Source: MVRE01 sp015660965 (lineage in GTDB: Archaea; Halobacteriota; Methanomicrobia; Methanomicrobiales; Methanospirillaceae). From it: 64,000 nucleotides of DNA. The translations under genes were made by a program, and so were the position numbers. Within the stretch, counting starts at the first letter, position 1; each line of letters begins with the position of its first letter. The notes below the pieces were generated by a model, which had not been told where the DNA came from, did no database searches, and was given only the letters and a program-made list of their open reading frames with translations. The stretch spans positions 372,001-436,000 of the forward strand of contig JBEKCC010000001.1 of assembly GCA_050015095.1 (NCBI GenBank), read 5' to 3'. Of this stretch, positions 9,269 through 18,396 are shown piece by piece.

Positions 9269-10070
9269 CGATCATATCCATATCGACCCAAAAAACGGCC
9301 GGGGACTTGAAGCAGCAAAGGATTTTTTTCGTGCTGGTGGTACCCACCTCTTTCTGGTTTCAAAACCATCATGGTCTCTTGATGTTTTTCCTTCATCGGG
9401 GGCTGATTTTGCAACGGTCTTTGATGAAACGATCAGGATCGGAAAAGCAATATCTGAAGTTGGAATTGTTGTCTATCCCATACTTGGTGTGCATCCTGCT
9501 GAGATCTCACAAATATCAGAACGATTGGGGCTCGAACGTGCAACAGAGATAATGAAGGAAGGGTTGGACCTTGCTGCTCACTATGTTAAGGAAAAAAAAG
9601 CGTACGGTCTCAAAAGCGGTCGCCCCCACTATGAGGTTGGACCAGAAATGTGGGTAGCCTCCAACAATGTTCTCACCCACGCCCTCAAACTTACGCAAGA
9701 ATGCGATTGTTCACTTCAAGTTCATGCAGAGAGTGGTGCATGTGCTGATATCATAGATTTAGCAAAGAGATCTAATGCAAACCCACAACGAGTGGTAAAG
9801 CATTATGCCACACCTGAAACTCCGTTGATACCGTCGTTTATTGCGAAACACGAAGCTATCCCTGAACTCTGTAAAGAACGACGATTTTTTATGATGGAAA
9901 GCGACTTCATGGATGAGAATTCACGCCCAGGTGCTGTGATCGGACCCAAATCAGTTCCTCGTATCACAAAACAGCTTCTCGCAAATAATTTGATCGGGGA
10001 AGACGATTGTCATCGTATCCATGTCGAGACAGTAGAAAAAGTGTATGGTGTACCTATTAACCTGCCGTGA
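9240..10070 (+). CDS. TatD-like TIM-barrel metal-dependent hydrolase
   Basis: This protein has 276 residues from ATG 9240 (MKSHPFPITDDHIHIDP). An upstream ATG at 9147 would overlap mptD by 122 bases. The DHIHID motif supplies the first two metal-binding histidines; LGVHPAEIS, LQVHAESG and VVKHYATPE carry further histidines of an amidohydrolase/TatD-type barrel, and the acid near ESDFMDE probably completes the site. The substrate is not known. The archaeal family (COG1099-like) is conserved in methanogens. Confidence 0.78.
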   Translation: MKSHPFPITDDHIHIDPKNGRGLEAAKDFFRAGGTHLFLVSKPSWSLDVFPSSGADFATVFDETIRIGKAISEVGIVVYPILGVHPAEISQISERLGLERATEIMKEGLDLAAHYVKEKKAYGLKSGRPHYEVGPEMWVASNNVLTHALKLTQECDCSLQVHAESGACADIIDLAKRSNANPQRVVKHYATPETPLIPSFIAKHEAIPELCKERRFFMMESDFMDENSRPGAVIGPKSVPRITKQLLANNLIGEDDCHRIHVETVEKVYGVPINLP

Positions 10071-10113
10071 TCCCCGCTCACCTTTTTTATCACACCCTTC
10101 CAATGAGTGATCA

Positions 10114-10407
10114 ATGTTTTTGAAAATTCATCGGTCTCCAGGGACTGGCGATATTGTTGCGGTTTGCGACCGTGAACTCATCAATACCACCATTTCCCAT
10201 GGTGATATCGAATTCCGTGTCACAGAAGCATTTTACGGTAACTGCCAAACTAGCGAACAAGAAGTGAGAGAAGCATTAAGCCATGCTAACAATGCAAACA
10301 TTATCGGAGAACGCACGGTCGCTATAGCTATCGAAATGGGATTAATATCACGGTCGGGTTGTATTATGATAGGTACGGTACCGCACGCTCAAATGTTCAG
10401 GTTGTAA
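10114..10407 (+). CDS. DUF424 family protein
   Basis: This 97-residue protein has the DUF424 pattern: KIHRSPGTGDIVAVCDRELI at the N terminus, FRVTEAFYG in the middle and a C-terminal NIIGERTVAIAIEMGLI. The family is small, archaeal and nearly always near translation or RNA genes. Its position directly before nmd3 (4-base gap) fits this. The biochemical role is unknown. Confidence 0.8.
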   Translation: MFLKIHRSPGTGDIVAVCDRELINTTISHGDIEFRVTEAFYGNCQTSEQEVREALSHANNANIIGERTVAIAIEMGLISRSGCIMIGTVPHAQMFRL

Positions 10408-10411
10408 GTGA

Positions 10412-11452
10412 ATGGCAATAACTGACCGGTTCTGTCCTAGGTGTGGCGAACGTACAAATAATGAAGGACTATGCAATCAATGTAAGGTTGCAGAAACTAG
10501 ATGGTTTTCTTGTGAACCAAAAGTTCAGAGTGTGCAGTGTCCCAGTTGTGGTGCGATAAAGCAGGGAAATGTTTGGACTGATACAGATCGTAATCGAGAT
10601 GATCTCGCACACGATCTTGCTCGTAACTCAGTACACGTTCATCCTGATCTAAAATCACCGCGGATCGACGTGAGACTTAATAATATGAGTTCGAACCGAT
10701 CATATGCGATTATTATAGTTCAAGGACTCCTTTACCATCTTCCAGTAAAAGGCAAGTGTGATATCGAAATATTATGGCAAAAGGAGCAATGCGACCGTTG
10801 TAACAGGATTAGTGGGAGTTACTATGAGGGGGTAGTCCAGATAAGGGCGCAAGGTCGCTTTCCAAGTCCCTTTGAGAGTCAGATGGCGGTGTCAATTGCT
10901 AGCGATATAGAAGAATCGCTCCAGATGGGGGGCGAAAGACTCTCGTTTATTTCCGATATGACCGAAACTCGCGACGGGTTAAATATTGTGGTTGGTTCTC
11001 AGCATATCGGTCTTCTCATCTCCAAAAAAGTTACTGCAGAACTTGGTGGAAGGTTTACCACACACCCTAAACTTATTGGTGAAAAAGATGGAAAGCAACT
11101 TTTTCGTATTACCTATTCTGTTAGACTTCCTCGATTCCAAAAACGTGATGTTATAAAGTTCCAACAAAAGTATGCTGAAGTAATTCAAGTTGAATCAGAC
11201 AACATACGTGTTTTCGACTTTTTCGATGGGAAAATAAAATCTGTGCGTGAGGATAAAATAGACAAATTGATTGGCAATGCGCGAAATGCTGAAGATGCTA
11301 TGGTCGCGTTTTCTGATGGTAACACTGTAGGAATTATCGACCCTTTAAGCTCCGCTACAAGGGAAAGTGTTGTAGGACCTTCTCTCAAACTTAAAGCTGG
11401 TGATTATGTGCGCATTCTCCGTGATGATGATCAACTGATTATCCTCGGGTGA
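10412..11452 (+). CDS. NMD3 family protein
   Basis: This is the 346-residue archaeal homologue of eukaryotic NMD3, the large-subunit export and maturation factor. The N terminus carries zinc-binding pairs FCPRCGE and LCNQC (residues 8-24), then QCPSCGA and a CDRC pair further on, matching the treble-clef zinc domains of the family. The body has NMD3 landmarks such as YYEGVVQIRAQGR and a C-terminal small beta domain ending DYVRILRDDDQLIILG. In archaea it is presumed to act in 50S subunit maturation or quality control. It is joined by very short spacings to DUF424 and the Taw2 gene. Confidence 0.88.
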   Translation: MAITDRFCPRCGERTNNEGLCNQCKVAETRWFSCEPKVQSVQCPSCGAIKQGNVWTDTDRNRDDLAHDLARNSVHVHPDLKSPRIDVRLNNMSSNRSYAIIIVQGLLYHLPVKGKCDIEILWQKEQCDRCNRISGSYYEGVVQIRAQGRFPSPFESQMAVSIASDIEESLQMGGERLSFISDMTETRDGLNIVVGSQHIGLLISKKVTAELGGRFTTHPKLIGEKDGKQLFRITYSVRLPRFQKRDVIKFQQKYAEVIQVESDNIRVFDFFDGKIKSVREDKIDKLIGNARNAEDAMVAFSDGNTVGIIDPLSSATRESVVGPSLKLKAGDYVRILRDDDQLIILG

Positions 11453-12334
11453 TTGATGAGAGTTCGGCAGATATCGAAGGTTGACCTTTCAAAAGCACAT
11501 GAGGAGGAGTGGGTCGATCATCAGCGTAGGTCCTATGTTGATCATGATATAGCATATGTACCTGTTCGCGAAGGATTTCCCTTTGATCTCGAAATTTCGG
11601 AACGAGATGAATACAAAGGGCGGGGGTTCTTTATGATTGGAGATATCGCAGTCCTTCACGGAAAAAAGCCATCTCAACATGAGATTAATAAAATTGTTTC
11701 ATTCCGAAACCCAAGAGGGATCCTCTGGATTCGATCTCTTCAAAACTCTACACGAACGCCAGATACAAGGATTGTTTACGGTGAAGTAGGAGAGGTGAAA
11801 CACAATGAATATGGATATACCTACATACTTGATCCCCAAAAAGTCATGTTCGCACAGGGCAATCTCGAAGAAAAACACCGGATTTCTGCGCTAGTAAAAA
11901 CGGCATCAAAACCTGAACGAGTTGCTGATATGTATGCTGGTATCGGATACTTCACCATTCCGATAGCAGGTAGTGGAGCAATGGTACATGCAATGGAGAT
12001 TAATCCTGTTGCATTTGGATATCTTCAGAGAAATATTGTTGAAAATCATCTTTCTGAACGGATAGACGCATTCTGCGGAGACTGCCGCGATCTTCTGTGT
12101 GGTATATATGATCGGATTGTTATGGGACACTTTGATGCTATTCAGATACTGCCCCTCACTCTCCGTCATGTAAAAAAAGGAAGTGTTATTCATCTCCATA
12201 GTCTCGGTCCTGTCGAAAACGAGATCCGATCCCATCTTTCAAGCGCAGGTTTTTCTGGACTGATCTCTGTACATAAGGTGAAGAAATATAGACCGCATAC
12301 CTGGCATGTAGTTCAAGACGTGGTAATCAGATGA
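11453..12334 (+). CDS. taw2: Taw2/Trm5-type class I SAM-dependent tRNA transferase
   Basis: This 293-residue Rossmann-fold enzyme has the SAM motif DMYAGIGYFTIPIA (about 161-174) and acidic motif AMEINP. The Trm5 catalytic NxPP-type motif is absent; VMGHFDA occupies that place, like the MGY/MGH of Taw2. This favours transfer of the aminocarboxypropyl group of SAM to the tRNA-Phe wyosine precursor, rather than m1G37 methylation. An N-terminal region of about 130 residues fits the Trm5/Taw2 D2 domain. The gene starts one base after the nmd3 stop and overlaps coaBC by 4 bases. Confidence 0.8.
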   Translation: MMRVRQISKVDLSKAHEEEWVDHQRRSYVDHDIAYVPVREGFPFDLEISERDEYKGRGFFMIGDIAVLHGKKPSQHEINKIVSFRNPRGILWIRSLQNSTRTPDTRIVYGEVGEVKHNEYGYTYILDPQKVMFAQGNLEEKHRISALVKTASKPERVADMYAGIGYFTIPIAGSGAMVHAMEINPVAFGYLQRNIVENHLSERIDAFCGDCRDLLCGIYDRIVMGHFDAIQILPLTLRHVKKGSVIHLHSLGPVENEIRSHLSSAGFSGLISVHKVKKYRPHTWHVVQDVVIR

Positions 12335-13491
12335 CCATTCCACAAACCCTTCATAACAAGGAGATTGTTATTGGAGTTACAGGGAGTATTGCTGCCGTTG
12401 AAATAGTAAAATTTATTCACGGCCTTCGTCGTAAAGGAGCTGCGGTTCAGGTCGTTATGTCCGATGCGGCGTCAAAAATCGTCCATGAAAATGCATTGAC
12501 CTATGCGACTGGAAGACCTACGATTACAAAGTTATCTGGAAATGTTGAGCACGTTGCATTCTGTGGAGACGAAGGGACTGCAGATCTCCTTGTAATCGCA
12601 CCGTGCACGGCGAATACCATAGGAAAGATCGCAAACGGTATTGACGATACTCCAGTAACAACATTTGCAACAACTGCACTTGGAAGTGAAATGCCTGTAA
12701 TTATTGTTCCTGCAATGCACCATAGCATGTATCGTCATCCTGCAGTGATTAAAAATATCAATCAGTTAAAGGAATGGGGCGTAACCGTAATTGATCCCAA
12801 GATTGAGGAAGGAAAAGCAAAGGTCTTAGGAACCGATGAAATTACACTCTATTGCGAACGTGCGGTTCTCGGAAATCCGCTAAAGAGACGACGCGTTTTA
12901 ATAACAAGTGGTTCCTGTAGAGAACCCGTAGACGATGTAAGAATTCTAACTACCCGTTCCAGCGGTAAAATGGGACGAGAACTTGCTCTCCAAGCATTTC
13001 GGCTCGGAGCTGATGTTACCGTCGTTCACCACGACAAGTTTTCCTGCGTAAAAAATGTATTTGCAGATTCGGCCCAAGAGATGCACGACCAAGTTATCAG
13101 TATTCTTGAAAATGCGGGGACTGACATATACATTAGTGCGGCTGCGATCTCAGATTTTGCTCCTATTCAAGTAAAAGGAAAGATAGTAAGCGGAAAATCA
13201 TACACAATTGAACTAGACCCTCTACCGAAATTAATTGATGAGGTCATTACAAAGTATAAGCCAATCACTGTTGCATTCAAACTTGGATGGAAAACAGCGA
13301 TTAAAGCACAAGAATTTTTCAATAAAGGAATAACAATGGTCGTAACCAATACACCAGATGTAATGGGAAGTGATGGCGGTGAATTTGTTCTCTTGACTAC
13401 AGATAATAATACAACGATTTCAGGTTCAAAGGAGGTGGTGGCAGCAACAATCTGGAATGTTCTTATCGAAAAGATTGGAGGATATAAATAA
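12331..13491 (+). CDS. coaBC: Bifunctional phosphopantothenoylcysteine decarboxylase / phosphopantothenate-cysteine ligase
   Basis: This 386-residue CoaBC (Dfp) makes 4'-phosphopantetheine for coenzyme A. The N-terminal flavin-dependent CoaC half has GVTGSIAAVE, the catalytic NVEHVAF region and PAMHHSMYRHP. The C-terminal CoaB half begins about residue 185 with RRVLITSGSCREPVDDVR, followed by TTRSSGKMG and the AFKLGWK segment. In archaea the ligase uses CTP. The two genes downstream, after a 122-base gap, provide its substrate 4'-phosphopantothenate, so this is a CoA cluster. Confidence 0.93.
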   Translation: MTIPQTLHNKEIVIGVTGSIAAVEIVKFIHGLRRKGAAVQVVMSDAASKIVHENALTYATGRPTITKLSGNVEHVAFCGDEGTADLLVIAPCTANTIGKIANGIDDTPVTTFATTALGSEMPVIIVPAMHHSMYRHPAVIKNINQLKEWGVTVIDPKIEEGKAKVLGTDEITLYCERAVLGNPLKRRRVLITSGSCREPVDDVRILTTRSSGKMGRELALQAFRLGADVTVVHHDKFSCVKNVFADSAQEMHDQVISILENAGTDIYISAAAISDFAPIQVKGKIVSGKSYTIELDPLPKLIDEVITKYKPITVAFKLGWKTAIKAQEFFNKGITMVVTNTPDVMGSDGGEFVLLTTDNNTTISGSKEVVAATIWNVLIEKIGGYK

Positions 13492-13517
13492 CAGAGTTTG
13501 ATCTGAAATCATCATGC

Positions 13518-13599
13518 AATCCAACTATTAAAATCCAGTATTCAATGTGGATTATTTTATTACTAGATGATGCTGTATCAGTTTCTTAATCCAACTATT
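13518..13599. repeat. 12-bp direct repeat in the pantoate kinase leader
   Basis: The sequence aatccaactatt occurs at 13518-13529 and again at 13588-13599, spaced 70 bases start to start, in the 122-base gap between coaBC and the pantoate kinase gene. The second copy directly precedes the ribosome-binding region (gagagga). It could be an operator for the following two CoA genes, or chance. Confidence 0.4.
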
Positions 13600-13613
13600 G
13601 AGAGGATATAATT

Positions 13614-14477
13614 ATGAGTTCTGCCATTGCAGCATTTTGTCCAGGCCATATTTCGGGCTACTTTAAACGTGTGATGGGACGTGATGCCGCAACAACAGGC
13701 AGTGTTGGTGCGGGTCTGGTCATTACAGAAGGTGTTCTTGCTCGTGTGAAACCTGCGGAGAGAACGTCAATCCGCGTATGCAAACGATCCCCATCTGGAG
13801 CATTATCAGAAATTTCACGAGAATCTACATTGTTAACTTCGGTTTTGGATGATCTTTCGATTACAGCTTCAGTCACTACCGAATGTCGACTTCCTATTGG
13901 TGCGGGTTTCGGGCTTTCAGCAGCTTCACTACTTGCCACTATAACTGCGCTTAACCAGTTGTTTAATCTAGGTATGAACGATTTGGAAATCACAATGAAA
14001 GCCCATGAAACTGAAATTGCGCATCGAACCGGACTAGGAGATGTTGCAGCATGCTGTGGGGGGGGCTTTGTAGTCAGAAAGATCGCCGGAATTGCTGCAC
14101 CAGTCAAACGGTACTTCAATTTTTCTGAACCCGTATATGCAATAAGTTTTGGTCCCATCCATACACCAACCGTTCTTAGCTCCCCAAAACAAATGGATCG
14201 CATAGGTGCAGCATTTCCAGATGCCGAACCAAAAAATATAGAGAAATTTTTTGAATGTTCACGCGCATTCGCAGTAAACAGCGGCCTTTTGACCCCCCAA
14301 GTTAAGAAGGTACTTTGTCAATGCGATGAGTTTGGTATACCGTCGAGTATGACCATTCTTGGAGACGGCGTCTTTGCTTATGGAAATGGGGCTAAACGTG
14401 TGTTAACACAGTTCGGATCAACTTACGAAATGTATGTTGCCATGCAAGGTGTTCAGATTGTAGAGAGACCCCTATGA
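13614..14477 (+). CDS. Pantoate kinase (GHMP family)
   Basis: This 287-residue GHMP kinase has the nucleotide-binding motif PIGAGFGLSAAS (about residues 93-104) and an N-terminal FCPGHISGYF segment typical of archaeal pantoate kinases. It phosphorylates pantoate to 4-phosphopantoate, the archaeal alternative to the PanK route. The next gene, with a 4-base ATGA overlap, encodes the partner enzyme. The start ATG at 13614 is preceded by GAGAGGA. Confidence 0.9.
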   Translation: MSSAIAAFCPGHISGYFKRVMGRDAATTGSVGAGLVITEGVLARVKPAERTSIRVCKRSPSGALSEISRESTLLTSVLDDLSITASVTTECRLPIGAGFGLSAASLLATITALNQLFNLGMNDLEITMKAHETEIAHRTGLGDVAACCGGGFVVRKIAGIAAPVKRYFNFSEPVYAISFGPIHTPTVLSSPKQMDRIGAAFPDAEPKNIEKFFECSRAFAVNSGLLTPQVKKVLCQCDEFGIPSSMTILGDGVFAYGNGAKRVLTQFGSTYEMYVAMQGVQIVERPL

Positions 14478-15205
14478 TTCCACCAACACACCCACGGTAT
14501 AAATCTCTAAAAACAAGGGATCTCCTTTCCAACTTTACAAAGACTGGAATTGTGACTCTAGAAGGACTCACTGCTCACGGGAGAGGGGAGGCATTTGATT
14601 ACTTAATCGGTGAAAGAACAACGGATAGTGCTCTTTTAGCTGAACGGACAGCAGGCGCACTACTTCGATTGGCACGCCATCCTGTAATTTCTGTTAATGG
14701 AAACACAGCAGCTCTTGCTGCTACTGAAATTTCAAAACTTCAGAGGGCAAGTAAGGCTTTAGTAGAAGTTAATCTTTTTCACCGCACAGAAGATCGGGTG
14801 AACGCGATCGAACATTTACTTCGAGATGTGGGTGTAAATGTTTTATCTGGCCCAATAGAGCGCCTTCTCCCACTTCCACATAATCGAGCATGGTGCCGGC
14901 ATGATGGAATATACTCCGCAGATGTAGTGCTTGTTCCACTCGAAGATGGGGACCGATGTGAGGCACTTGTTGGAATGGGTAAAAAGGTTATCACTATCGA
15001 TCTGAATCCTCTGTCACGTACGGCACGTTCAGCAACCCTCACAATAGTGGATGAATTAACCCGTGCGCTGCCACAAATAACAAAAGCCTGTATTGAACTC
15101 TCAGAGAATGAAATGAAAGAACTCATTACCTCTCTCGATAATCATTATCTTTTATCAGACGCAATAGGTGAGATGACACTGAGGCTCTCCCATGCTTTGG
15201 ACTGA
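14474..15205 (+). CDS. 4-phosphopantoate--beta-alanine ligase (archaeal phosphopantothenate synthetase)
   Basis: This 243-residue protein matches archaeal phosphopantothenate synthetase (former DUF137), which condenses 4-phosphopantoate with beta-alanine using ATP. Diagnostic stretches are IPPTHPRYKSL, GLTAHGRGEAFDYLIGE, VSVNGN-like SVNGNTAALA, VEVNLFHRTEDRV and KKVITIDLNPLSRTA. It overlaps the upstream kinase by 4 bases and the downstream RFC-like gene by 14 bases, so the CoA and replication genes are translationally linked. Confidence 0.92.
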   Translation: MIPPTHPRYKSLKTRDLLSNFTKTGIVTLEGLTAHGRGEAFDYLIGERTTDSALLAERTAGALLRLARHPVISVNGNTAALAATEISKLQRASKALVEVNLFHRTEDRVNAIEHLLRDVGVNVLSGPIERLLPLPHNRAWCRHDGIYSADVVLVPLEDGDRCEALVGMGKKVITIDLNPLSRTARSATLTIVDELTRALPQITKACIELSENEMKELITSLDNHYLLSDAIGEMTLRLSHALD

Positions 15206-16193
15206 AAAGTATCGTCCTACTTCCTTTGAAGAAATCATTGGTCAGAAGCCGGTGATTAGCCATCTTATTGCTTTTTCTAATGAAATGTCCGTCCCCCACC
15301 TTCTAATGACCGGGCAGCATGGTACAGGCAAAACATCAGCTATCCAATGTCTCGCAAAACGACTCTATTGTGATAACTGGCAGTTAAACACATCTATTTT
15401 CCAAACTGCGGATCTCTTTTTACAAGGTAAGATCTACCTTGAGCAAGACGAGAGATACATGCATCTATACCAGAAACAGGAGAGTCTACTTACCAATTTC
15501 AAGTATATCACAAAATCCTATGCAGCCATGCGCCCATTGGATGCAAAATTCAAGCTGATGGTCTTTGAAGACGCGCATAATCTAACTCACGAAGCCCAAC
15601 AAGCTTTAAGAAGGATCATGGAACGAACGAGCAACACATGTCGTTTTATCCTATCAACGACGAACCCCAGTGCTATTATCCCTGCAATATCCTCCCGCTG
15701 CCTGCCGCTCTTTTTTACTCCGATTGATGGTAGTTTAATGCAAAGGCACCTAATTTTGATCAGACAAAAAGAAGGTAGCGAACCTGGCATTCATCGCTGC
15801 GATGATGATTACCTTGACCTCATCGTACAAGTTTCTAAAGGCGATCTCCGCCGAGCAATTATGCTCCTCCAACTTTGTATGCAATCAGGAAAAAAAGGAG
15901 ATCTTACAGTAATGGAACAATCAGAGACCGAAACTGTGACTGCGGGAGTTCTCACATCTCTTAAAAAGGGGGATTTGCAGACTGCAAAACGTGATCTTGA
16001 ATCACTCATGATTGTGTCTGGGCTTTCAGGTCGAGAAGTTCTCTCAGAAATACGAACAATGATCCGCCGGGAATATAATCATCCTGAAATTGCAATTGCA
16101 CTTGCCGAAGCAGATGCCCGATTCGAACACTGTAATAACGAATTTATCCAACTCGGTTCTTTACTTACGGATATTCGGAGTGTGTTCATATAA
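15192..16193 (+). CDS. Replication factor C small subunit 2 (divergent)
   Basis: This 333-residue AAA+ protein is clearly related to the RfcS encoded at 5.8 kb: it shares EKYRPTSFEEIIGQ, Walker A GQHGTGKTS (41-49), LRRIMERTSNTCRFILS and the SRC motif. It differs in two ways. The Walker B box reads FEDAH (125-129) instead of LDEAD, with the two acids exchanged, and an insertion of roughly 20 residues (about 75-108) lies between Walker A and B. A hetero-oligomeric clamp loader with two kinds of small subunit is known in some methanogens, so this is probably the second subunit, perhaps with altered ATPase activity. Confidence 0.85.
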   Translation: MLWTEKYRPTSFEEIIGQKPVISHLIAFSNEMSVPHLLMTGQHGTGKTSAIQCLAKRLYCDNWQLNTSIFQTADLFLQGKIYLEQDERYMHLYQKQESLLTNFKYITKSYAAMRPLDAKFKLMVFEDAHNLTHEAQQALRRIMERTSNTCRFILSTTNPSAIIPAISSRCLPLFFTPIDGSLMQRHLILIRQKEGSEPGIHRCDDDYLDLIVQVSKGDLRRAIMLLQLCMQSGKKGDLTVMEQSETETVTAGVLTSLKKGDLQTAKRDLESLMIVSGLSGREVLSEIRTMIRREYNHPEIAIALAEADARFEHCNNEFIQLGSLLTDIRSVFI

Positions 16194-16918
16194 CCACAGT
16201 TCACCAAGCAAAGGTTCAAAGACACTATGATGAAGTTGCTGATAGGTATGATCACCACTATGACCGTTCGCGTGGCCGTCATTATCACACTCATCTAAGT
16301 CATCACTTAATAGAGGTACTCCCACAAACGGGGGACTTACTTGATATTGGTTGCGGAACAGGACTTTTTATTGAGAAATGTACATCAAATGGCGGTATTG
16401 CCGTCGGTCTAGATATCAGTAAGGGTATGATCCAACAGGCACGGCGACGGTGTAAAAACACTGAATTTGTTGTTGGGACTGGTGAAACACTTCCATTTGA
16501 TGACTGTTCATTTAACGTCATTACAAGCCTGCTTGCTTTCAGTTATATCAAACATCCACAGGCAATGCTTGATGAGGCCTATAGAGTTCTGAAGCCCGGA
16601 GGTACAATCGCCATTTGTACTCTTGGAAAGAAACTCCTTACCTGCAGCATCCCCACCATCTACCAAATCGGCGAGATTATGAAAGTAAGTCATGTTGTTA
16701 TTAAAAATTTTGGTGAACATTACTATAACGAGGATGAGATGAATGCGATGTTTACGAGTTCTGGATTCTCCGGCATACAAATGAAGTGGTGTTCTTTTGC
16801 GCATATCGATCTGATTGATCCACTCTTTCACCTAGCACGAAAGGTAGAGCCTTTTGTCGAGCGACATCTACCGCAACTTGCCTACAACATATGTGTCAAT
16901 GGAATAAAACCAAAATAA
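16190..16918 (+). CDS. Class I SAM-dependent methyltransferase, start codon unclear
   Basis: The reading frame encodes a Methyltransf_11-type protein with motif I LLDIGCGTGLF, acidic VGLDISKGM, LPFDDCSFNVIT and EAYRVLKPGG. The substrate is unknown. No ATG, GTG or TTG occurs in frame between the stop at 16136-16138 and ATG 16427, yet motif I lies upstream of 16427, so that ATG would delete the cofactor site. The N-terminal sequence VHQAKVQRHYDEVADRYD looks genuine. The best candidate is ATA at 16190, which overlaps the RFC stop codon (ATATAA) and has GGAG at 16177-16180 at a proper distance. This gives 242 residues. The start coordinate is an inference. Confidence 0.72.
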   Translation: MTTVHQAKVQRHYDEVADRYDHHYDRSRGRHYHTHLSHHLIEVLPQTGDLLDIGCGTGLFIEKCTSNGGIAVGLDISKGMIQQARRRCKNTEFVVGTGETLPFDDCSFNVITSLLAFSYIKHPQAMLDEAYRVLKPGGTIAICTLGKKLLTCSIPTIYQIGEIMKVSHVVIKNFGEHYYNEDEMNAMFTSSGFSGIQMKWCSFAHIDLIDPLFHLARKVEPFVERHLPQLAYNICVNGIKPK

Positions 16919-16978
16919 TTAGTTTACGCATTCTTCTCAACAGATTGGGTTGAACTAAAAAAGCGATAAATTATTAAT

Positions 16979-18319
16979 TTACTTTTTTTTCTTTTTCTTA
17001 TTATAACGTAATCGAAAGAGAACCCGCTCTTTCTTTAGAATAGCCGCTTCAGATGCACGAATCACATCCTCTTTCATTTTGTCAAAATTACCTATTTTTG
17101 CGTCAACAACTTTTTTCAATGGTGTGTATGCTGATTCTCTAAATCTTGGGGCAAAATCACACTCTTTATCATCAACCACCAAAACAGACTCTGGTTTTCC
17201 ACTTTTTACAAAACCTATCTCACGTATTTTTACATTCGCAGACTCAACAACGTTGCAGATCTTACTCACTGCTTCTCGAGGGGCAACAATTAGGAGTGCA
17301 TCAATGGAAACGCCGAGATAGTCAATTTTGAGCTTCTCTAACATTTCCAAAACATGTGGTTCAACTAGTCCGCTCGTGGCTTTTTCATCGATAATGATAC
17401 GACAACCTGCTGTCTGGGCCATTTCATATGCATCACCACGTAGTCCCCCATTTGTTACATCCGTCATTGCATGAATTGAATGGAGTACATCACTACCCAT
17501 TAGTTTCTCGCATGCATCTAGAAAATGAAGATTTATGGTTTGATCAACAACATTGTGAAAACCAGAATAGATTGCCGCAGTAGCGATGGTTGCGCCTCCC
17601 GCGCCTTCAGTCATTAAAATAACATCATCTGGCTGCATCGATTTTCGAGCAGTTAAATGTTCAGTTACCCCAACAGCTCCTACACAACCTGTCATTCGAC
17701 TTCCTAACACCATATCACCACCAATTCGCAACGTCGAACCTGTCACAAGTGGTACATTCAGAGCTTCACCAACTGTGGTAATCCCCGCAGTAAAATCAAA
17801 AATTTTTGCAACATCCCCATCATCTGCAACATGAATATCGGAAAAAAGCATGATTGGACGGGCCCCCATAACATATACATCCCGTAAAGTGGCACGTGTC
17901 ACATGAAATCCAGCAAGAAATGGAAAATCAGAGAGTCGTGAGTGCATTCCATCGACGGTACAAATAATATATTTACCATCCGTAGACACTGCTCCGGCAT
18001 CATCCATTTCATCAACACCAACTGATGCAGATGTTTTCCCGATAATATGTGCAATTTGACGATGAGTGAAAAAATCACCTTTTCCACGTGATCCAACGCC
18101 AAACTCACCCATCTTGACTCCTGATGGTTTAAATGAGAGAAAATCACCTTTGAGATTTCGGGAATTTTTTACTTCTCTTATTACAGCAGTTGCAAACTTG
18201 GATGCGTATGCAGGATCTACTTTTTTTATTGAAAGGATATGATTTGAAAGAGTTTCTTGTATTTCTTTTTCTGAAAGTCCTTGACTAATTCTTCGCCGGA
18301 CATACTCTTCAACATCCAT
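16979..18319 (-). CDS. AIR synthase-related (PurM/HypE/SelD superfamily) protein
   Basis: From ATG 18319 (MDVEEYVRRR) the protein has 446 residues; an ATG at 18352 would add 11 residues. An N-terminal helical segment of about 60 residues precedes an AIR-synthase ATP-binding fold (DDAGAVSTDGKYIICTVDG, RATLRDVYVMGARP) and a C-terminal lobe with ILMTEGAGGATIAT and MTDVTNGGLRGD. The family is common in methanogens and is often labelled HypE-like or as a methanogenesis marker. The C terminus is a run of lysines (RLRYNKKKKKK) and lacks the PRIC carbamoylation tail of true HypE, so canonical hydrogenase maturation is unlikely. Substrate unknown. Confidence 0.75.
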   Translation of the reverse strand: MDVEEYVRRRISQGLSEKEIQETLSNHILSIKKVDPAYASKFATAVIREVKNSRNLKGDFLSFKPSGVKMGEFGVGSRGKGDFFTHRQIAHIIGKTSASVGVDEMDDAGAVSTDGKYIICTVDGMHSRLSDFPFLAGFHVTRATLRDVYVMGARPIMLFSDIHVADDGDVAKIFDFTAGITTVGEALNVPLVTGSTLRIGGDMVLGSRMTGCVGAVGVTEHLTARKSMQPDDVILMTEGAGGATIATAAIYSGFHNVVDQTINLHFLDACEKLMGSDVLHSIHAMTDVTNGGLRGDAYEMAQTAGCRIIIDEKATSGLVEPHVLEMLEKLKIDYLGVSIDALLIVAPREAVSKICNVVESANVKIREIGFVKSGKPESVLVVDDKECDFAPRFRESAYTPLKKVVDAKIGNFDKMKEDVIRASEAAILKKERVLFRLRYNKKKKKK

Positions 18320-18396
18320 GCAGTTCTTTTTGCATGAGAACAATAAATACACAGCGAAGTCTGTCTTTTTTAATATCGAAATAAAAAATAGGCTAA

